A stretch of 64,000 nt of DNA from the NCBI RefSeq assembly GCF_003600645.1, contig NZ_CP032482.1, positions 434,001 to 498,000 on the forward strand. Reading direction: 5' to 3'. Below, piece by piece: positions 1 to 9,290 of this stretch. The notes beneath the pieces were generated by a model. It worked only from the letters and a program-made list of their open reading frames with translations, was not told the origin of the DNA and made no database searches. Source of the DNA: Yersinia rochesterensis. GTDB taxonomy: Bacteria > Pseudomonadota > Gammaproteobacteria > Enterobacterales > Enterobacteriaceae. Within the stretch, counting starts at the first letter, position 1; the number at the start of each line of letters is the position of its first letter. Both the position numbers and the translations under genes were made by a program.

Positions 1-200
1 TTTAGTCTGGCCTCGGCCAATGAGATATCAGGGTAGACACCAATGGAGAGCTTTTTCTCTTTTCCTGATACACGGTATTTCATGCGCCAATATTTACGGC
101 CGTTGGTGGTGACCAGCAGAAAAAGGCCGCGCTCATCAGTAAGTTTGTAATCTTTCTCTTTCGGCTTTGCAGTCTCGACTTGTCTGGCATTGAGTGGCAT
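1..200 (-). CDS. P4-type tyrosine integrase, N-terminal part (runs off the window)
   Basis: The 66 visible codons start at an ATG whose complement is at 198-200 and read leftwards out of the window. The protein begins MPLNARQVETAKPKEKDY and continues with a GLFLLV..GRKYWRMKYR..GKEKKLSIGVYPDISLAEAR pattern, the N-terminal arm-binding domain (DUF4102) of P4/CP4-57-like integrases. The catalytic domain lies outside the window, so it cannot be judged whether the enzyme is intact. The gene sits about 180 bp from the 3' end of a tRNA-Phe gene and points away from it, the usual arrangement for an island integrated into a tRNA 3' end. In Yersinia the YAPI island uses tRNA-Phe; that this is such an island is inference. 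Confidence 0.85.
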   Translation of the reverse strand, partial: MPLNARQVETAKPKEKDYKLTDERGLFLLVTTNGRKYWRMKYRVSGKEKKLSIGVYPDISLAEARL

Positions 201-252
201 TTGGGGGCCCCTAAATCACATTGAACAAGATAAGCCCCCAGTTAAGCCCCCA
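201..252. repeat. Short repeats upstream of the integrase, possible integrase arm sites
   Basis: TAAGCCCCCA occurs at 231-240 and again at 243-252, twelve bases apart, and a partial inverted copy (TTGGGGGCC) lies at 201-209 next to the integrase start. Short G/C-run repeats beside a P4-type integrase and its att site are good candidates for arm-type integrase binding sites. The role is inferred from position only. The rest of 253-376 shows no gene. Confidence 0.35.
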
Positions 253-376
253 AACATCACTTGATTGGTGTTGATGTAGGTTGACCTCAGTGGAACTTAA
301 AATGGATTAATGTTGAGTATGATAGTGATTATAAAGGAGTTTACTTGAATTCAGAAGACGTGGGGAGAAGTGAAAG

Positions 377-452
377 TGGTGCCCGGACTCGGAATCGAAC
401 CAAGGACACGGGGATTTTCAATCCCCTGCTCTACCGACTGAGCTATCCGGGC
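377..452 (-). tRNA. pheU: tRNA-Phe (GAA)
   Basis: The complement reads as a full 76-nt cloverleaf beginning GCCCGGATAGCTCAG, with anticodon loop TTGAAAA (GAA, Phe) and an encoded CCA end. In E. coli pheU lies next to yjdC, as here, which supports the symbol. Its 3' end faces the integrase and probably forms the att core of the island on the left. The tRNA itself looks intact. Confidence 0.97.
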
Positions 453-462
453 AACGGGGCGC

Positions 463-491
463 ATTAAACCGTATTGGGCGCTGATCGTCAA
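463..491 (-). promoter_or_regulatory. Sigma-70 promoter of the tRNA-Phe gene
   Basis: On the minus strand TTGACG (complement of 486-491) and TTTAAT (complement of 463-468) are separated by exactly 17 bp. They are followed by GCGCCCC, a GC-rich discriminator typical of stringently controlled stable-RNA promoters. The tRNA begins 10 bases after the -10 box. Confidence 0.75.
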
Positions 492-595
492 CGAATTTAT
501 AGCTTAAAATCCCTAAAAGCGTGTTGATCGCTCTCTTTTCAGGCAAAAGTGCAAAGTTCTGCGCAAATTGGCCTGAAATCCTACCCTGGCACAGC

Positions 596-1171
596 TTAGC
601 TTAATGCACCATTTTTTCGGCACTGGGCGACGGCCAATACATCTTCTGCCAGACATTTAGCGACGTCAACATCGGCCAGTTGGCGTTTTACCAGCAACTT
701 GCTCAAGCAACCTTCCAAAATCAACTCCATTTGCTGGGCGACCATCTCGGCATCATCAGCCTCCATCTCTCTCAGCAATTCCAGAGTATAGTGCAGCGAG
801 GCTTCTTTTTGTTGCTCTGCCAATTGGTGGATAGGGTGGATATCATCGGGATAAAAGCTACAGGCTGCAATAAACAAGCAGCCGGGATAGCGCTGATTTT
901 GTACTTGTTCACTGAGCGCCTGATAGCGCGCCAGTAGCTTTTGTTTCGGCGATAATGTCTCATCCAACTGCAATTGACGCCGCCAGGTATCTATCTGCTG
1001 ACCGTGGTAGCGCAGGCAGTCATATAGTAGTGCCTCGCGGTCGGGCCAAAAACGGGTTAGGTCACTGATTTCAACCGAGACCTCTTTTGCCAGCATCTCC
1101 AGAGTCGTATTTGCCAATCCTTGTAGCTCTAACAGATTGAGCGCACTGCTTAATACTTGTTCACGTTGCAC
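596..1171 (-). CDS. yjdC: TetR/AcrR-family transcriptional regulator YjdC
   Basis: A 191-residue protein closely matching E. coli YjdC along its whole length ([18 protein letters not shown] at the start, ALS at the end). The N-terminal ~50 residues form the TetR-type DNA-binding region ([14 protein letters not shown]...[14 protein letters not shown]); the rest is the helical ligand/dimerisation domain with the conserved stretch [15 protein letters not shown] start at 1169-1171 was chosen because AGGAG lies just upstream and the family begins there; a longer reading to 1297 exists but has no support. In E. coli yjdC is next to dsbD; here about 13 kb separates them. The regulated genes and ligand are not known. 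Confidence 0.9.
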   Translation of the reverse strand: MQREQVLSSALNLLELQGLANTTLEMLAKEVSVEISDLTRFWPDREALLYDCLRYHGQQIDTWRRQLQLDETLSPKQKLLARYQALSEQVQNQRYPGCLFIAACSFYPDDIHPIHQLAEQQKEASLHYTLELLREMEADDAEMVAQQMELILEGCLSKLLVKRQLADVDVAKCLAEDVLAVAQCRKNGALS

Positions 1172-1638
1172 GTTGCTCTCCTCCAACTTCGTCTCTGGCA
1201 AGTGTGGTTTACCTTGGCCTATTGCGCAAATAGTGCCAGCGGCAGAGAGTTCAAAACGGATTGACACTCTCCACCTGCCGACTCTGTACCTTATCACTAC
1301 TGTGGCGAGATCTGGTGAACTCTTTAGTGGCTCATCGATAGCATCCTAAGTATTAGGTGATTTTACGCGGCCAGAGTCTGTGAAGCAGTCTGCATTGTAT
1401 TGTGCATCTGCCTATAAGCATTCGCGAATAACTTATTATTCTTGTTCTTTTGCCCGATGGTTTATTGGAACGTAGTTTTTATAATGATTACCGTGAATTG
1501 TAGCGATACCGAATCGTACAGAAACAGGCACAAGATTAAGCCACAAAATGCGTGCTGTGTGCGCTGGCAACCTGAATTGCATAACGCCCTGCATCGAGCC
1601 TTCGTTTCAGGCCGGGCGTTCTATCATAAGGATCGAAA
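1172..1638. other. yjdC-garL divergent intergenic region
   Basis: 467 bp without a credible gene between the divergent yjdC and garL starts; it must hold both promoters. A copy of the motif shared by the gar promoters lies at 1399-1412, and garL has a good AAGGA ribosome site at about 1627-1632. Short open frames here lack ribosome sites and family resemblance. Confidence 0.6.
1399..1412. promoter_or_regulatory. Candidate CdaR operator upstream of garL
   Basis: ATTGTGCATCTGCC. Nearly the same sequence stands upstream of garP (9291-9304) and cdaR (4845-4858). It is a degenerate inverted repeat of the form TTGTGCA-N2-TGCacaa with a strong left arm. Assignment to CdaR is inferred from its restriction to the gar promoters. 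Confidence 0.5.
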
Positions 1639-2409
1639 ATGAGTCTCCCAAATTATCCTAATCAGTTCCGCCGCAACCTACAGCAAGGGCAAACCCTGAT
1701 TGGCTGCTGGAGTGCGCTGGCAAATCATATCTCAGCGGAAGTTCTGGGTCTGGCGGGGTTTGATTGGTTGGTATTGGACGGTGAACACGCCCCGAATGAT
1801 GTCACGACATTTATTCCGCAGCTTATGGCTCTGACAGGTAGCGGCAGCGCCCCCGTGGTACGCGCACCTTGCAATGAGCCAATTATTATCAAGCGCTTAT
1901 TGGATATCGGTTTCTACAACTTCCTGATTCCTTTTGTTGAGAGTGAGGAGGAGGCGGTACGTGCGGTGGCTTCAACCCGCTATCCGCCCGCAGGGATACG
2001 CGGGGTTTCCGTCTCCCATCGTGGCAACCATTACGGCACTGTGCCGGACTACTTCGCTACCATCAATGACAACATTACCGTGCTGGTGCAAATCGAAAGT
2101 CAGCTAGGGGTCGACAATCTAGATGCTATCGCCGCAGTCGAGGGGGTGGATGGCATATTTGTCGGGCCGGGGGATCTCTCCGCTGCGCTGGGTTATTTGG
2201 GGCAGCCAAACCATCCCGAAGTACAAAAAGTGATTCGTCATATTTTTGACCGTGCCAAAGCGCAGGGTAAGCCGAGCGGTATTCTGGCCCCTGTTGATGC
2301 TGATGCCCGCCGCTATCTGGAGTGGGGCGCCACTTTTGTGGCGGTCGGCAGTGATTTGGGGGTATTCCGCAGTGCAACTCAGGCGCTGTGCGACAAATTT
2401 AAGAAATAG
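1639..2409 (+). CDS. garL: 5-keto-4-deoxy-D-glucarate aldolase GarL
   Basis: 256 residues, the same length as E. coli GarL, with near-identical blocks throughout ([21 protein letters not shown]). It belongs to the HpcH/HpaI class II aldolases and splits 2-keto-3-deoxy- or 5-keto-4-deoxy-glucarate into pyruvate and tartronate semialdehyde. The residues used by this family are present: catalytic base His50, substrate Arg75 and metal ligands Glu153 and Asp179. An AAGGA ribosome site precedes the ATG. First gene of garL-garR-garK; its product tartronate semialdehyde is the substrate of the next gene. Cytosolic. Confidence 0.97.
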   Translation: MSLPNYPNQFRRNLQQGQTLIGCWSALANHISAEVLGLAGFDWLVLDGEHAPNDVTTFIPQLMALTGSGSAPVVRAPCNEPIIIKRLLDIGFYNFLIPFVESEEEAVRAVASTRYPPAGIRGVSVSHRGNHYGTVPDYFATINDNITVLVQIESQLGVDNLDAIAAVEGVDGIFVGPGDLSAALGYLGQPNHPEVQKVIRHIFDRAKAQGKPSGILAPVDADARRYLEWGATFVAVGSDLGVFRSATQALCDKFKK

Positions 2410-2479
2410 TAGTGAGTCTGTATCAAGCATTCAGCGCTGCCGTATTGACGGCCTTGCGACTTAAATTGAGGAGTGACAA

Positions 2480-3364
2480 ATGAAAATCGGCTTTATTGGT
2501 TTAGGGATTATGGGAAAGCCAATGAGTAAAAATCTGTTGAAAGCAGGCTACTCATTAATGGTTCTTGATCGGAATTCTGCGGCACTGGATGAGCTGCTCA
2601 GTGCCGGTGCGACTGCGGCGGCCACCCCAAAAGCGCTAGCAGCAGAGTGCGACATTATTATCACCATGTTGCCTAACTCCCCCCATGTGAAAGAGGTGGT
2701 GTTAGGTGAGAATGGCGTGATTGAAGGGGCAAAACCGGGGGCTGTGCTGATTGATATGAGTTCGATTGCCCCTTTGGTTAGCCGTGAAATCAGCGAAGCA
2801 CTGGAGGTAAAACAGGTCGCCATGTTAGATGCGCCGGTCAGTGGTGGCGAGCCAAAAGCTATTGATGGCACCTTGTCCGTAATGGTCGGCGGCGATAAAG
2901 CGGTGTTCGATAAGTGCTTCGACATCATGAAAGCTATGGGTGGCTCTGTGGTGCATACCGGAGATATCGGTGCTGGTAATGTGACCAAACTGGCTAATCA
3001 GGTGGTGGTGGCGCTGAATATTGCGGCGATGTCTGAAGCGCTGGTCTTGGCGACCAAAGCGGGCGTGAATCCTGATCTGGTGTTTCAGGCCATTCGTGGT
3101 GGGCTGGCGGGCAGTACCGTACTGGAAGCCAAAGCGCCAATGGTGATGGATCGTAACTTCAAACCGGGCTTCCGCATTGATTTACATATCAAAGACTTGG
3201 CTAATGCTCTCGACACGTCTCACGGCGTAGGGGCGCAATTGCCACTGACTGCGGCCGTCATGGAGATGATGCAGGCACTGAAAGCGGATGGGTTGGGTGA
3301 TGCCGACCACAGCGCGTTGGCCTGTTATTACGAGAAATTGGCCAAGGTTGAAGTGACACGTTAG
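2480..3364 (+). CDS. garR: Tartronate semialdehyde reductase GarR
   Basis: 294 residues, full length for the 3-hydroxyisobutyrate dehydrogenase family. The N-terminal Rossmann motif is GFIGLGIMG (residues 4-12), the substrate-binding block is DAPVSGG (117-123) and the catalytic lysine is Lys170 in GNVTKLANQ. It reduces tartronate semialdehyde to D-glycerate with NADH. It follows garL by 70 bp and has a GAGGAG ribosome site. An imperfect copy of its last 17 bases, including the stop, is repeated directly downstream. Closely similar GlxR of allantoin metabolism is the alternative, but the garL/garK context favours GarR. Confidence 0.95.
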   Translation: MKIGFIGLGIMGKPMSKNLLKAGYSLMVLDRNSAALDELLSAGATAAATPKALAAECDIIITMLPNSPHVKEVVLGENGVIEGAKPGAVLIDMSSIAPLVSREISEALEVKQVAMLDAPVSGGEPKAIDGTLSVMVGGDKAVFDKCFDIMKAMGGSVVHTGDIGAGNVTKLANQVVVALNIAAMSEALVLATKAGVNPDLVFQAIRGGLAGSTVLEAKAPMVMDRNFKPGFRIDLHIKDLANALDTSHGVGAQLPLTAAVMEMMQALKADGLGDADHSALACYYEKLAKVEVTR

Positions 3365-3382
3365 TTGTTGAAGTGACACGTT
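3347..3382. repeat. 17-bp tandem duplication across the garR stop codon
   Basis: GTTGAAGTGACACGTTA occurs at 3347-3363 and again at 3366-3382, period 19. The first copy encodes the last residues and stop of garR; the second is non-coding. It looks like a replication-slippage duplication. Confidence 0.8.
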
Positions 3383-3392
3383 AATCAGTGAT

Positions 3393-3414
3393 GTCGGCAC
3401 TCTCAGGTGCCGAC
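3393..3414 (+). terminator. Hairpin between garR and garK
   Basis: GTCGGCAC-tctcag-GTGCCGAC forms a perfect 8-bp stem with a 6-base loop but no T tract follows. More likely an mRNA-stabilising or attenuating hairpin than a complete terminator. Confidence 0.45.
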
Positions 3415-3520
3415 CATTGAGTAGCAAAGCTATACTGATAAGCATCCCGATATCCTGAACGGCTGATTGATAAAGTCTGAGCCTGCGTGATGTCGGATAG
3501 CTCATGAGATTGAATCATTT

Positions 3521-4669
3521 ATGAAAATAGTCATCGCCCCGGACTCTTATAAAGAAAGTTTATCCGCGCTAGAGGTTGCGGTGCAGATTGAAGCGGGTTT
3601 TCGCACCCAGTTTCCTGACGCGCACTATATCAAGTTGCCGGTTGCTGATGGTGGCGAAGGCACAGTAGAAGCCATGGTCGCGGCGACTGCTGGCAGAATT
3701 ATCAAGGTCGATGTGACCGGCCCGTTAGGGGATAACGTCGATGCTTTTTACGGTATCTCCGGTGATGAAAAGTGCGCATTTATTGAAATGGCCGCCGCCA
3801 GCGGGCTGGAGCTTGTCCCCATCGCACAGCGTAATCCACTGAAAACCACCTCCTATGGCACGGGTGAACTGATTTTGCACGCGCTGAATCAGGGGGTGAA
3901 ACATATCATTATCGGTATCGGTGGCAGCGCAACCAATGATGGTGGCGCAGGTATGGCGCAGGCGCTGGGGGTTAAGCTGCTGAATAAGCAGGGCCAGCCG
4001 CTGGGGTTGGGGGGCGATAAACTGGCTGATCTGGATGTGATTGATATCACCGCCCTCGACCCCCGTATTCAGCAGTGCCAAATTGATGTCGCCTGTGATG
4101 TCACTAATCCGCTAACCGGCAGCGAAGGGGCCTCGGCAGTTTTCGGGCCGCAAAAAGGCGCGACACCAGACATGATCGCCCAACTGGATGAGGGGTTATT
4201 GCACTATGCTGGCGTGATAAAACGTTATCTGGATATTGACGTTGATCAGGTTGAAGGGGCGGGTGCGGCAGGGGGATTAGGTGCGGCACTGCTCGCATTT
4301 TGTGGGGCGACCTTAAGTCCTGGCATCAATATTGTGACGGATGCGCTCGGTCTGGACGCACTGGTGCGGGACGCCACTTTTGTGATTACTGGCGAAGGGC
4401 GCATCGACAGCCAAACCATTCACGGCAAGGTTCCTATTGGGGTCGCCAGAGTGGCTAAACGTTATAACAAACCGGTGATTGGGATTGCCGGTAGCCTGAC
4501 AGACGATGTGGATGTGGTGTATGAGCAGGGTCTGGATGCGGTATTCAGTGTGATTTACAGTATTTGCACTTTAGAGCAGGCGCTGGATAATGCCGCCGAT
4601 AATGTGTTCCGAACCGCACGGAATATCGCCGCGACACTGGCGATAGGTATGGCGGCGGGCAAAGCCTAA
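3521..4669 (+). CDS. garK: Glycerate 2-kinase GarK
   Basis: 382 residues, as in the GarK/GlxK family of glycerate kinases. It phosphorylates D-glycerate to 2-phosphoglycerate and feeds the product of GarR into glycolysis. Family signatures are the N-terminal IAPDSYKESLSA, VADGGEGT near residue 42, the glycine-rich IGIGGSATNDGGAGM around 129-143, and ITGEGRIDSQT near 290. The 156-bp gap after garR and a weak ribosome site suggest lower expression than garLR or an extra promoter. GlxK is a possible alternative name; context favours GarK. Confidence 0.94.
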   Translation: MKIVIAPDSYKESLSALEVAVQIEAGFRTQFPDAHYIKLPVADGGEGTVEAMVAATAGRIIKVDVTGPLGDNVDAFYGISGDEKCAFIEMAAASGLELVPIAQRNPLKTTSYGTGELILHALNQGVKHIIIGIGGSATNDGGAGMAQALGVKLLNKQGQPLGLGGDKLADLDVIDITALDPRIQQCQIDVACDVTNPLTGSEGASAVFGPQKGATPDMIAQLDEGLLHYAGVIKRYLDIDVDQVEGAGAAGGLGAALLAFCGATLSPGINIVTDALGLDALVRDATFVITGEGRIDSQTIHGKVPIGVARVAKRYNKPVIGIAGSLTDDVDVVYEQGLDAVFSVIYSICTLEQALDNAADNVFRTARNIAATLAIGMAAGKA

Positions 4670-4844
4670 TTTGCAGGTGATCAGGGCTGACGATGGATTG
4701 GCCCCGATCTCCTGTCTGACCGCCCCTATTTCCCACAACACCCCGCTTGTATTCGCCATTTTTGTGACCCTCGCCGCAACTCTTTCTCTTCATGATGTAA
4801 GTTGGGCATTTGTCCAATGTAATCCCTCGTCAGACCTCATATGC

Positions 4845-4858
4845 TGGTGCATCAGCCC
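4845..4858. promoter_or_regulatory. Candidate CdaR operator upstream of cdaR
   Basis: TGGTGCATCAGCCC, differing at a few positions from the motif before garL and garP, ends 16 bp before the cdaR start. Its position would allow autoregulation. Inferred. Confidence 0.4.
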
Positions 4859-4874
4859 AGATTGAGGCCCTTCC

Positions 4875-6032
4875 ATGAGTGTATATAATCTTGACCCCCG
4901 ACTAGCCCAAGAGATCGTCACCCGTACCATGAAGATCATTGATACCAATATCAATGTAATGGATGGCAAAGGGCGGATCATTGGCAGCGGCGATGAAGAG
5001 CGCCTCGGCGAGCTGCATGAAGGGGCGCTATTGTCGCTCTCTCATGGCCGGATCGTCGATATTGATGACGCGGTGGCTCGCCAGTTGCACGGCGTGAGGC
5101 CGGGGATCAACCTGCCGTTGCGCCTTGAGGGGGAGATCGTCGGGGTGATTGGTTTGACTGGCAATCCGGGCCAACTGCGCCAATATGGCGAACTGGTCTG
5201 CATGGCCGCAGAGATGATGATGGAGCAGGCGCGGCTAGTGCATCTGCTGGCGCAAGACAGCCGTTTACGTGAAGAGCTGGTACTCAACCTAATTCGTACT
5301 GAAGAGATATCACCCGCGCTGATTGAATGGGCGCAGCGGCTTGGGGTAGATATCAATGAGCCGCGGGTGGTGGCGGTGGTGGATGTGGACAGCGGCCAGT
5401 TGAGTGTCGACAGCGCCATGTCGGAGTTGCAGGAGCTGCAAACCCTGCTGACGACGCCGGAGCGCAACAACCTGATCGCGATTGTCTCCCTGACTGAAAT
5501 GGTGGTGCTGAAACCGGCGCTGAACAGTCATGGCCGCTGGGATGCTATTGACCATCGGCGGCGGATGGAGTTGTTACTCTCCCGCATGACGGAGCGAGGC
5601 CGCCTGCGGGTGCGGCTCTCATTGGGGAACTTTTTTACTGGCCCCGGCAGCATCGCCCGCTCATACCGAACAGCCCGCACCACGATGGCGGTGGGCAAAC
5701 AGCGGTTGCCGGAGCAACGTAGCTATTACTATCAGGATTTGGTGCTGCCGGTTCTGCTGGACAGTCTGCGCGGCGGCTGGCAAGCCAATGAGCTGGCGTT
5801 GCCGTTAGCCAAATTGCGGGCAATGGACAGCAATGGCCTGCTGCGCCGGACGTTAGCCTGTTGGTTTCGCCACAATGTACAGCCGACGGCGACGGCAAAA
5901 GCGCTTTTCATTCACCGTAACACCTTGGAATATCGACTGAATCGTATTTCGGAGCTGACAGGGCTGGATTTGGCGAACTTTGATGACCGTCTGTTGCTGT
6001 ATGTGGCCTTGCAGTTGGGGGAACAGGAGTAG
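4875..6032 (+). CDS. cdaR: Sugar diacid regulator CdaR
   Basis: 385 residues, identical in length to E. coli CdaR. The N-terminal diacid-recognition domain starts LDPRLAQEIVTRTMKIIDTN and carries LPLRLEGEIVGVIGLTG; the C-terminal PucR-type helix-turn-helix is at about residues 335-370 (AKALFIHRNTLEYRLNRISE). CdaR activates gar, gud and its own gene in response to glucarate, galactarate and glycerate. In E. coli it lies apart from the gar genes; here it is directly downstream of garK, so pathway and regulator form one unit. A candidate operator ends 16 bp upstream. Confidence 0.95.
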   Translation: MSVYNLDPRLAQEIVTRTMKIIDTNINVMDGKGRIIGSGDEERLGELHEGALLSLSHGRIVDIDDAVARQLHGVRPGINLPLRLEGEIVGVIGLTGNPGQLRQYGELVCMAAEMMMEQARLVHLLAQDSRLREELVLNLIRTEEISPALIEWAQRLGVDINEPRVVAVVDVDSGQLSVDSAMSELQELQTLLTTPERNNLIAIVSLTEMVVLKPALNSHGRWDAIDHRRRMELLLSRMTERGRLRVRLSLGNFFTGPGSIARSYRTARTTMAVGKQRLPEQRSYYYQDLVLPVLLDSLRGGWQANELALPLAKLRAMDSNGLLRRTLACWFRHNVQPTATAKALFIHRNTLEYRLNRISELTGLDLANFDDRLLLYVALQLGEQE

Positions 6033-6064
6033 CGGGGTGAGCAAAAGTCGTGGGGTGAACAAAC

Positions 6065-6089
6065 AAGGCCGAGTCAGTGACTCGGCCAA
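6065..6089. terminator. Hairpin between convergent cdaR and garD
   Basis: GGCCGAGTC (6067-6075) and GACTCGGCC (6079-6087) pair perfectly around a 3-base loop, flanked by AA and AA. It sits between two convergent stops, so it probably works in both directions although the T tracts are poor. Confidence 0.6.
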
Positions 6090-6121
6090 GAGCAGTGCAG
6101 AAAGTCGCGGTGCAGAGAGTG

Positions 6122-7687
6122 TTAGGTCACCGGCGCGGGGTTAAACACCGCCAAGGCATTGCGCAGCCCCCACTGATCTGACCACGTGCGCTTGCGATCA
6201 CTGGCAATATCCAGAATCAATTCAAATAATTTCTGGCCGACCTCTTCAATGGTTGCATCACCAGTGGCAATGGTTCCGGCGTCGATATCCATCAAATCAT
6301 GCCAGCGGTTAGCCAGATCAGTGCGCGTCGCCATTTTGATCACCGGCACTGCCGCTAGCCCATAGGGGGTGCCGCGCCCGGTGGTAAATACCTGCACGGT
6401 AATGCCAGAGGCCAATTGTTGGGTGCCGCAGACAAAATCACTGGCGGGTGTGGCGGCAAAGATCAGCCCCCGCTGAGTTGGGCGCTGACCGGGAGAGAGC
6501 ACTTCCGCAATGGCGCTGCGGCCCGATTTGGCAATTGAACCCAGTGCTTTCTCAACCACATTTGCCAGCCCGCCCTTTTTATTCCCCGGAGAAGGGTTAG
6601 CGCTGCGGTCAGTTTTACCGGTTTCGAGATAGTCATCGTACCATTTCATCTCTTCGAGCAGCCGTCTGCCTACCTCTTCGTTGACGGCGCGCGGTGTTAA
6701 CAAATGGATGGCATCGCGGACTTCGGTCACTTCCGAGAACATGACTGTCGCCCCGCAGCGCACCAGCAAGTCAGAGGCGTAGCCCACCGCAGGGTTAGCG
6801 GTCACACCAGAGAAAGCATCACTGCCGCCACATTGCATGCCCACCACCAGATCAGCGGCCGGGCAGGTCTCGCGCTGGCGCAGGTTCAGGCGTTGCAGGT
6901 GCTTTTCAGCCACTTGCAGGATCTCATCGACCATTGAGCGGAAGCCCACGTGTTTCTCATCCTGTAGGCGCACAATATTGCTCTCATCCAGTGAGATAAC
7001 CTGCACATCCGGCGTCCCTTCCAGTAGGCGTTCAGGTTGCAGCTTTTCACAGCCGAGGCCCACCACCATGACTTCCCCGCCAAAATTGGGATTGAGTGCC
7101 AGGTTGTGAATGGTGCGAATGGGCACAACCGCTGCGGGGGCATTGATGGCAACCCCGCAGCCATAAAGGTGATTGAGCGCGACCACGCCGTCGACATTTG
7201 GGTATTTCGCCAGCAGCGTGCGCTCAATGATATTGACTACATAATCGACGACGCCCGCCACACAATGGACGCTGGTGGTAATGGCGAGCAGGTTTTTGGT
7301 GCCGACACTGCCGTCCGCGTTGCGGTAGCCCTCAAAGGTGTAACCCTCCAGTGGCGGCAATGGGGCGGGGACGGCGGTGGCAAGGGGCAAAGTTTCCAGC
7401 GCGGGGGCGGCAGGTAACTCGACCAGTGATTCATCTATCCAGCCACCACGGGCAATATCGCGGACTGCCAAGCCAATCACCTCGGCATAGCGGATAATCG
7501 GCCCGCCTTGAGGGATATCGACCAAGGCGACTTTATGGCCTTGTGGGACATGCTCAATCAGTTCGAGGCCACATTTAAACCGGGTGCCAGCACAAAGCCC
7601 ATTGTTATTCACCACAATGGCAACGTTATCCGCGTCCTGTACTTTAATATAAAGCGGGTTATCTACAGGACGATTACAAGTGCTCAT
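6122..7687 (-). CDS. garD: Galactarate dehydratase GarD
   Basis: 521 residues (E. coli GarD 523). UxaA/altronase-type iron-dependent dehydratase converting galactarate to 5-keto-4-deoxy-D-glucarate, the substrate of GarL. Conserved stretches include [59 protein letters not shown] and SPGNKKGGL; the N-terminal SAF-like region spans about the first 100 residues. Start ATG at 7687 with AAGGA upstream. It lies 106 bp after garP on the same strand and is probably cotranscribed with it. Confidence 0.97.
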   Translation of the reverse strand: MSTCNRPVDNPLYIKVQDADNVAIVVNNNGLCAGTRFKCGLELIEHVPQGHKVALVDIPQGGPIIRYAEVIGLAVRDIARGGWIDESLVELPAAPALETLPLATAVPAPLPPLEGYTFEGYRNADGSVGTKNLLAITTSVHCVAGVVDYVVNIIERTLLAKYPNVDGVVALNHLYGCGVAINAPAAVVPIRTIHNLALNPNFGGEVMVVGLGCEKLQPERLLEGTPDVQVISLDESNIVRLQDEKHVGFRSMVDEILQVAEKHLQRLNLRQRETCPAADLVVGMQCGGSDAFSGVTANPAVGYASDLLVRCGATVMFSEVTEVRDAIHLLTPRAVNEEVGRRLLEEMKWYDDYLETGKTDRSANPSPGNKKGGLANVVEKALGSIAKSGRSAIAEVLSPGQRPTQRGLIFAATPASDFVCGTQQLASGITVQVFTTGRGTPYGLAAVPVIKMATRTDLANRWHDLMDIDAGTIATGDATIEEVGQKLFELILDIASDRKRTWSDQWGLRNALAVFNPAPVT

Positions 7688-7793
7688 AATATTATCCTTA
7701 TAATATTTATATCGATAATATAACTGTTATTCTTCTCAATACAGCCATTATTTATCTTGAATACTATTCGTCTTAAATTCTATTTTTATGCCA

Positions 7794-9125
7794 TTAGGAA
7801 GTTTTTAATTCCAGTCGCTTAATATCACCGACAATAAATAAGTAGCAGAACATCGCCATTAGGGCAGAACAACCCACAAAGATTAATGCGGCATTAAAGG
7901 AGTGTAACTCTCTCACCAAGTAGCCGATAACCAAAGGGGTGACGATAGAAGCGACATTACCAAAGACGTTAAACATTCCCCCGCACAGGCCAACAATCTC
8001 TTTAGGTGCGGTATCGGCAATGACCGGCCAACCCAAGGCACCGAAACCTTTGCCAAAGAAGGCTAATGCCATTAATGCCACGACCACAACGTCACTGTCG
8101 ACGTAGTTACACAGAATAATACTGGATGCCAATAGCATCCCTAACACGATAGGGAGTTTACGGGCGAAGGTCAGTGAATGGCCGCGCTTAATGAGTGAGT
8201 CTGAGAATACGCCGCCTAATACACCCCCGGCAAATCCACATAAGGCGGGAACTGAGGCCACCATACCCACTTTTAAAATAGACATTCCTTTATCTTGCAC
8301 CAGATAAATAGGGAACCAGGTGAGGAAGAACCAGGTAATGGTATTAATAAAGTATTGCCCGAAGAAGACGCCCAACATCATTCGACTGGATAACAATTGC
8401 TTCATGTAATCTAATTTAGGACCACTTTTATGACCATCAGGTTTCTTGTGATCCATATCAACAACGGCACCGCCTTGTTTGATGTATTCAAGCTCTGAAG
8501 CGGACATATCAGGGTGATCCGTTGGGTTATGAATAAATTTAACCCAAGCGATGGTTAATACAAAACCCAACCCGCCCATGACGGTAAATACATGCTGCCA
8601 GCCCCAAGCAAAGGTTAAATACCCTAACAGTGGAGAGAATATAGCCAGTGAGAAGTATTGTGCAGAGTTAAATATGGCTGATGCGGTGCCCCTCTCTTTC
8701 GTCGGGAACCAAGCCGCGACAATTCTGGCGTTAGCCGGGAAAGAGGGTGCCTCAGAAAAACCTAACATAAAGCGCATGATAAACATGGAGATAGCAGCGT
8801 AAGCTATCGGGAACATGTCAACAAAGCCTTGCATAAAGGTGAAGAGTGACCAGAAGAATAAACTGTAGGTGTAGACACGTTTGGAGCCGTAGCGGTCTAG
8901 CAACCAGCCGCCTGGTATTTGCATCAGCAGATAAGCCCAACCGAATGCAGAGAAGATATAGCCCATTGCCACGGCATCTAATTGCAGCTCTTTTGCTACT
9001 TCGGTGCCCGCAATAGATAATGTTGCCCGGTCAGCATAGTTAATTGCCGTCACAATAAAGATAATCAATAATATTATATATCGGACGTGGGTCCGTTTTT
9101 CAGGTACAGCGGCTTCCAGACTCAT
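7794..9125 (-). CDS. garP: Galactarate/glucarate:proton symporter GarP (MFS)
   Basis: 443 residues with about 12 hydrophobic helices, the anion:cation symporter branch of the major facilitator family. Very close to E. coli GarP, with the signature blocks TAINYADRATLSIAGTEV, GGWLLDRYGSKRVYTYSLFF and the long central loop containing HKKPDGHKSGPKL before the seventh helix. It imports galactarate and glucarate. GAGGG precedes the ATG. GudP is a close relative and has the same substrates. First gene of a garP-garD unit converging on the garLRK-cdaR unit. Confidence 0.93.
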   Translation of the reverse strand: MSLEAAVPEKRTHVRYIILLIIFIVTAINYADRATLSIAGTEVAKELQLDAVAMGYIFSAFGWAYLLMQIPGGWLLDRYGSKRVYTYSLFFWSLFTFMQGFVDMFPIAYAAISMFIMRFMLGFSEAPSFPANARIVAAWFPTKERGTASAIFNSAQYFSLAIFSPLLGYLTFAWGWQHVFTVMGGLGFVLTIAWVKFIHNPTDHPDMSASELEYIKQGGAVVDMDHKKPDGHKSGPKLDYMKQLLSSRMMLGVFFGQYFINTITWFFLTWFPIYLVQDKGMSILKVGMVASVPALCGFAGGVLGGVFSDSLIKRGHSLTFARKLPIVLGMLLASSIILCNYVDSDVVVVALMALAFFGKGFGALGWPVIADTAPKEIVGLCGGMFNVFGNVASIVTPLVIGYLVRELHSFNAALIFVGCSALMAMFCYLFIVGDIKRLELKTS

Positions 9126-9290
9126 TTTTATACCCTCTATAAATCATTTTTTAGGTTGCCGCATTTATGTTCGTTATGAATCAGATGCAATAACCTATTT
9201 TTTATTTGGTGTCATATAAGTGCAAAATTTAATTATCAAAATGTCTTCATTAGCGCTGTGGACATTATATGGAGATGGGCAATAAATCGC

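Noticed and set aside
1442..1642. 66-codon open frame upstream of garL
   Set aside because: No ribosome site or family likeness, and it overlaps the garL start region.
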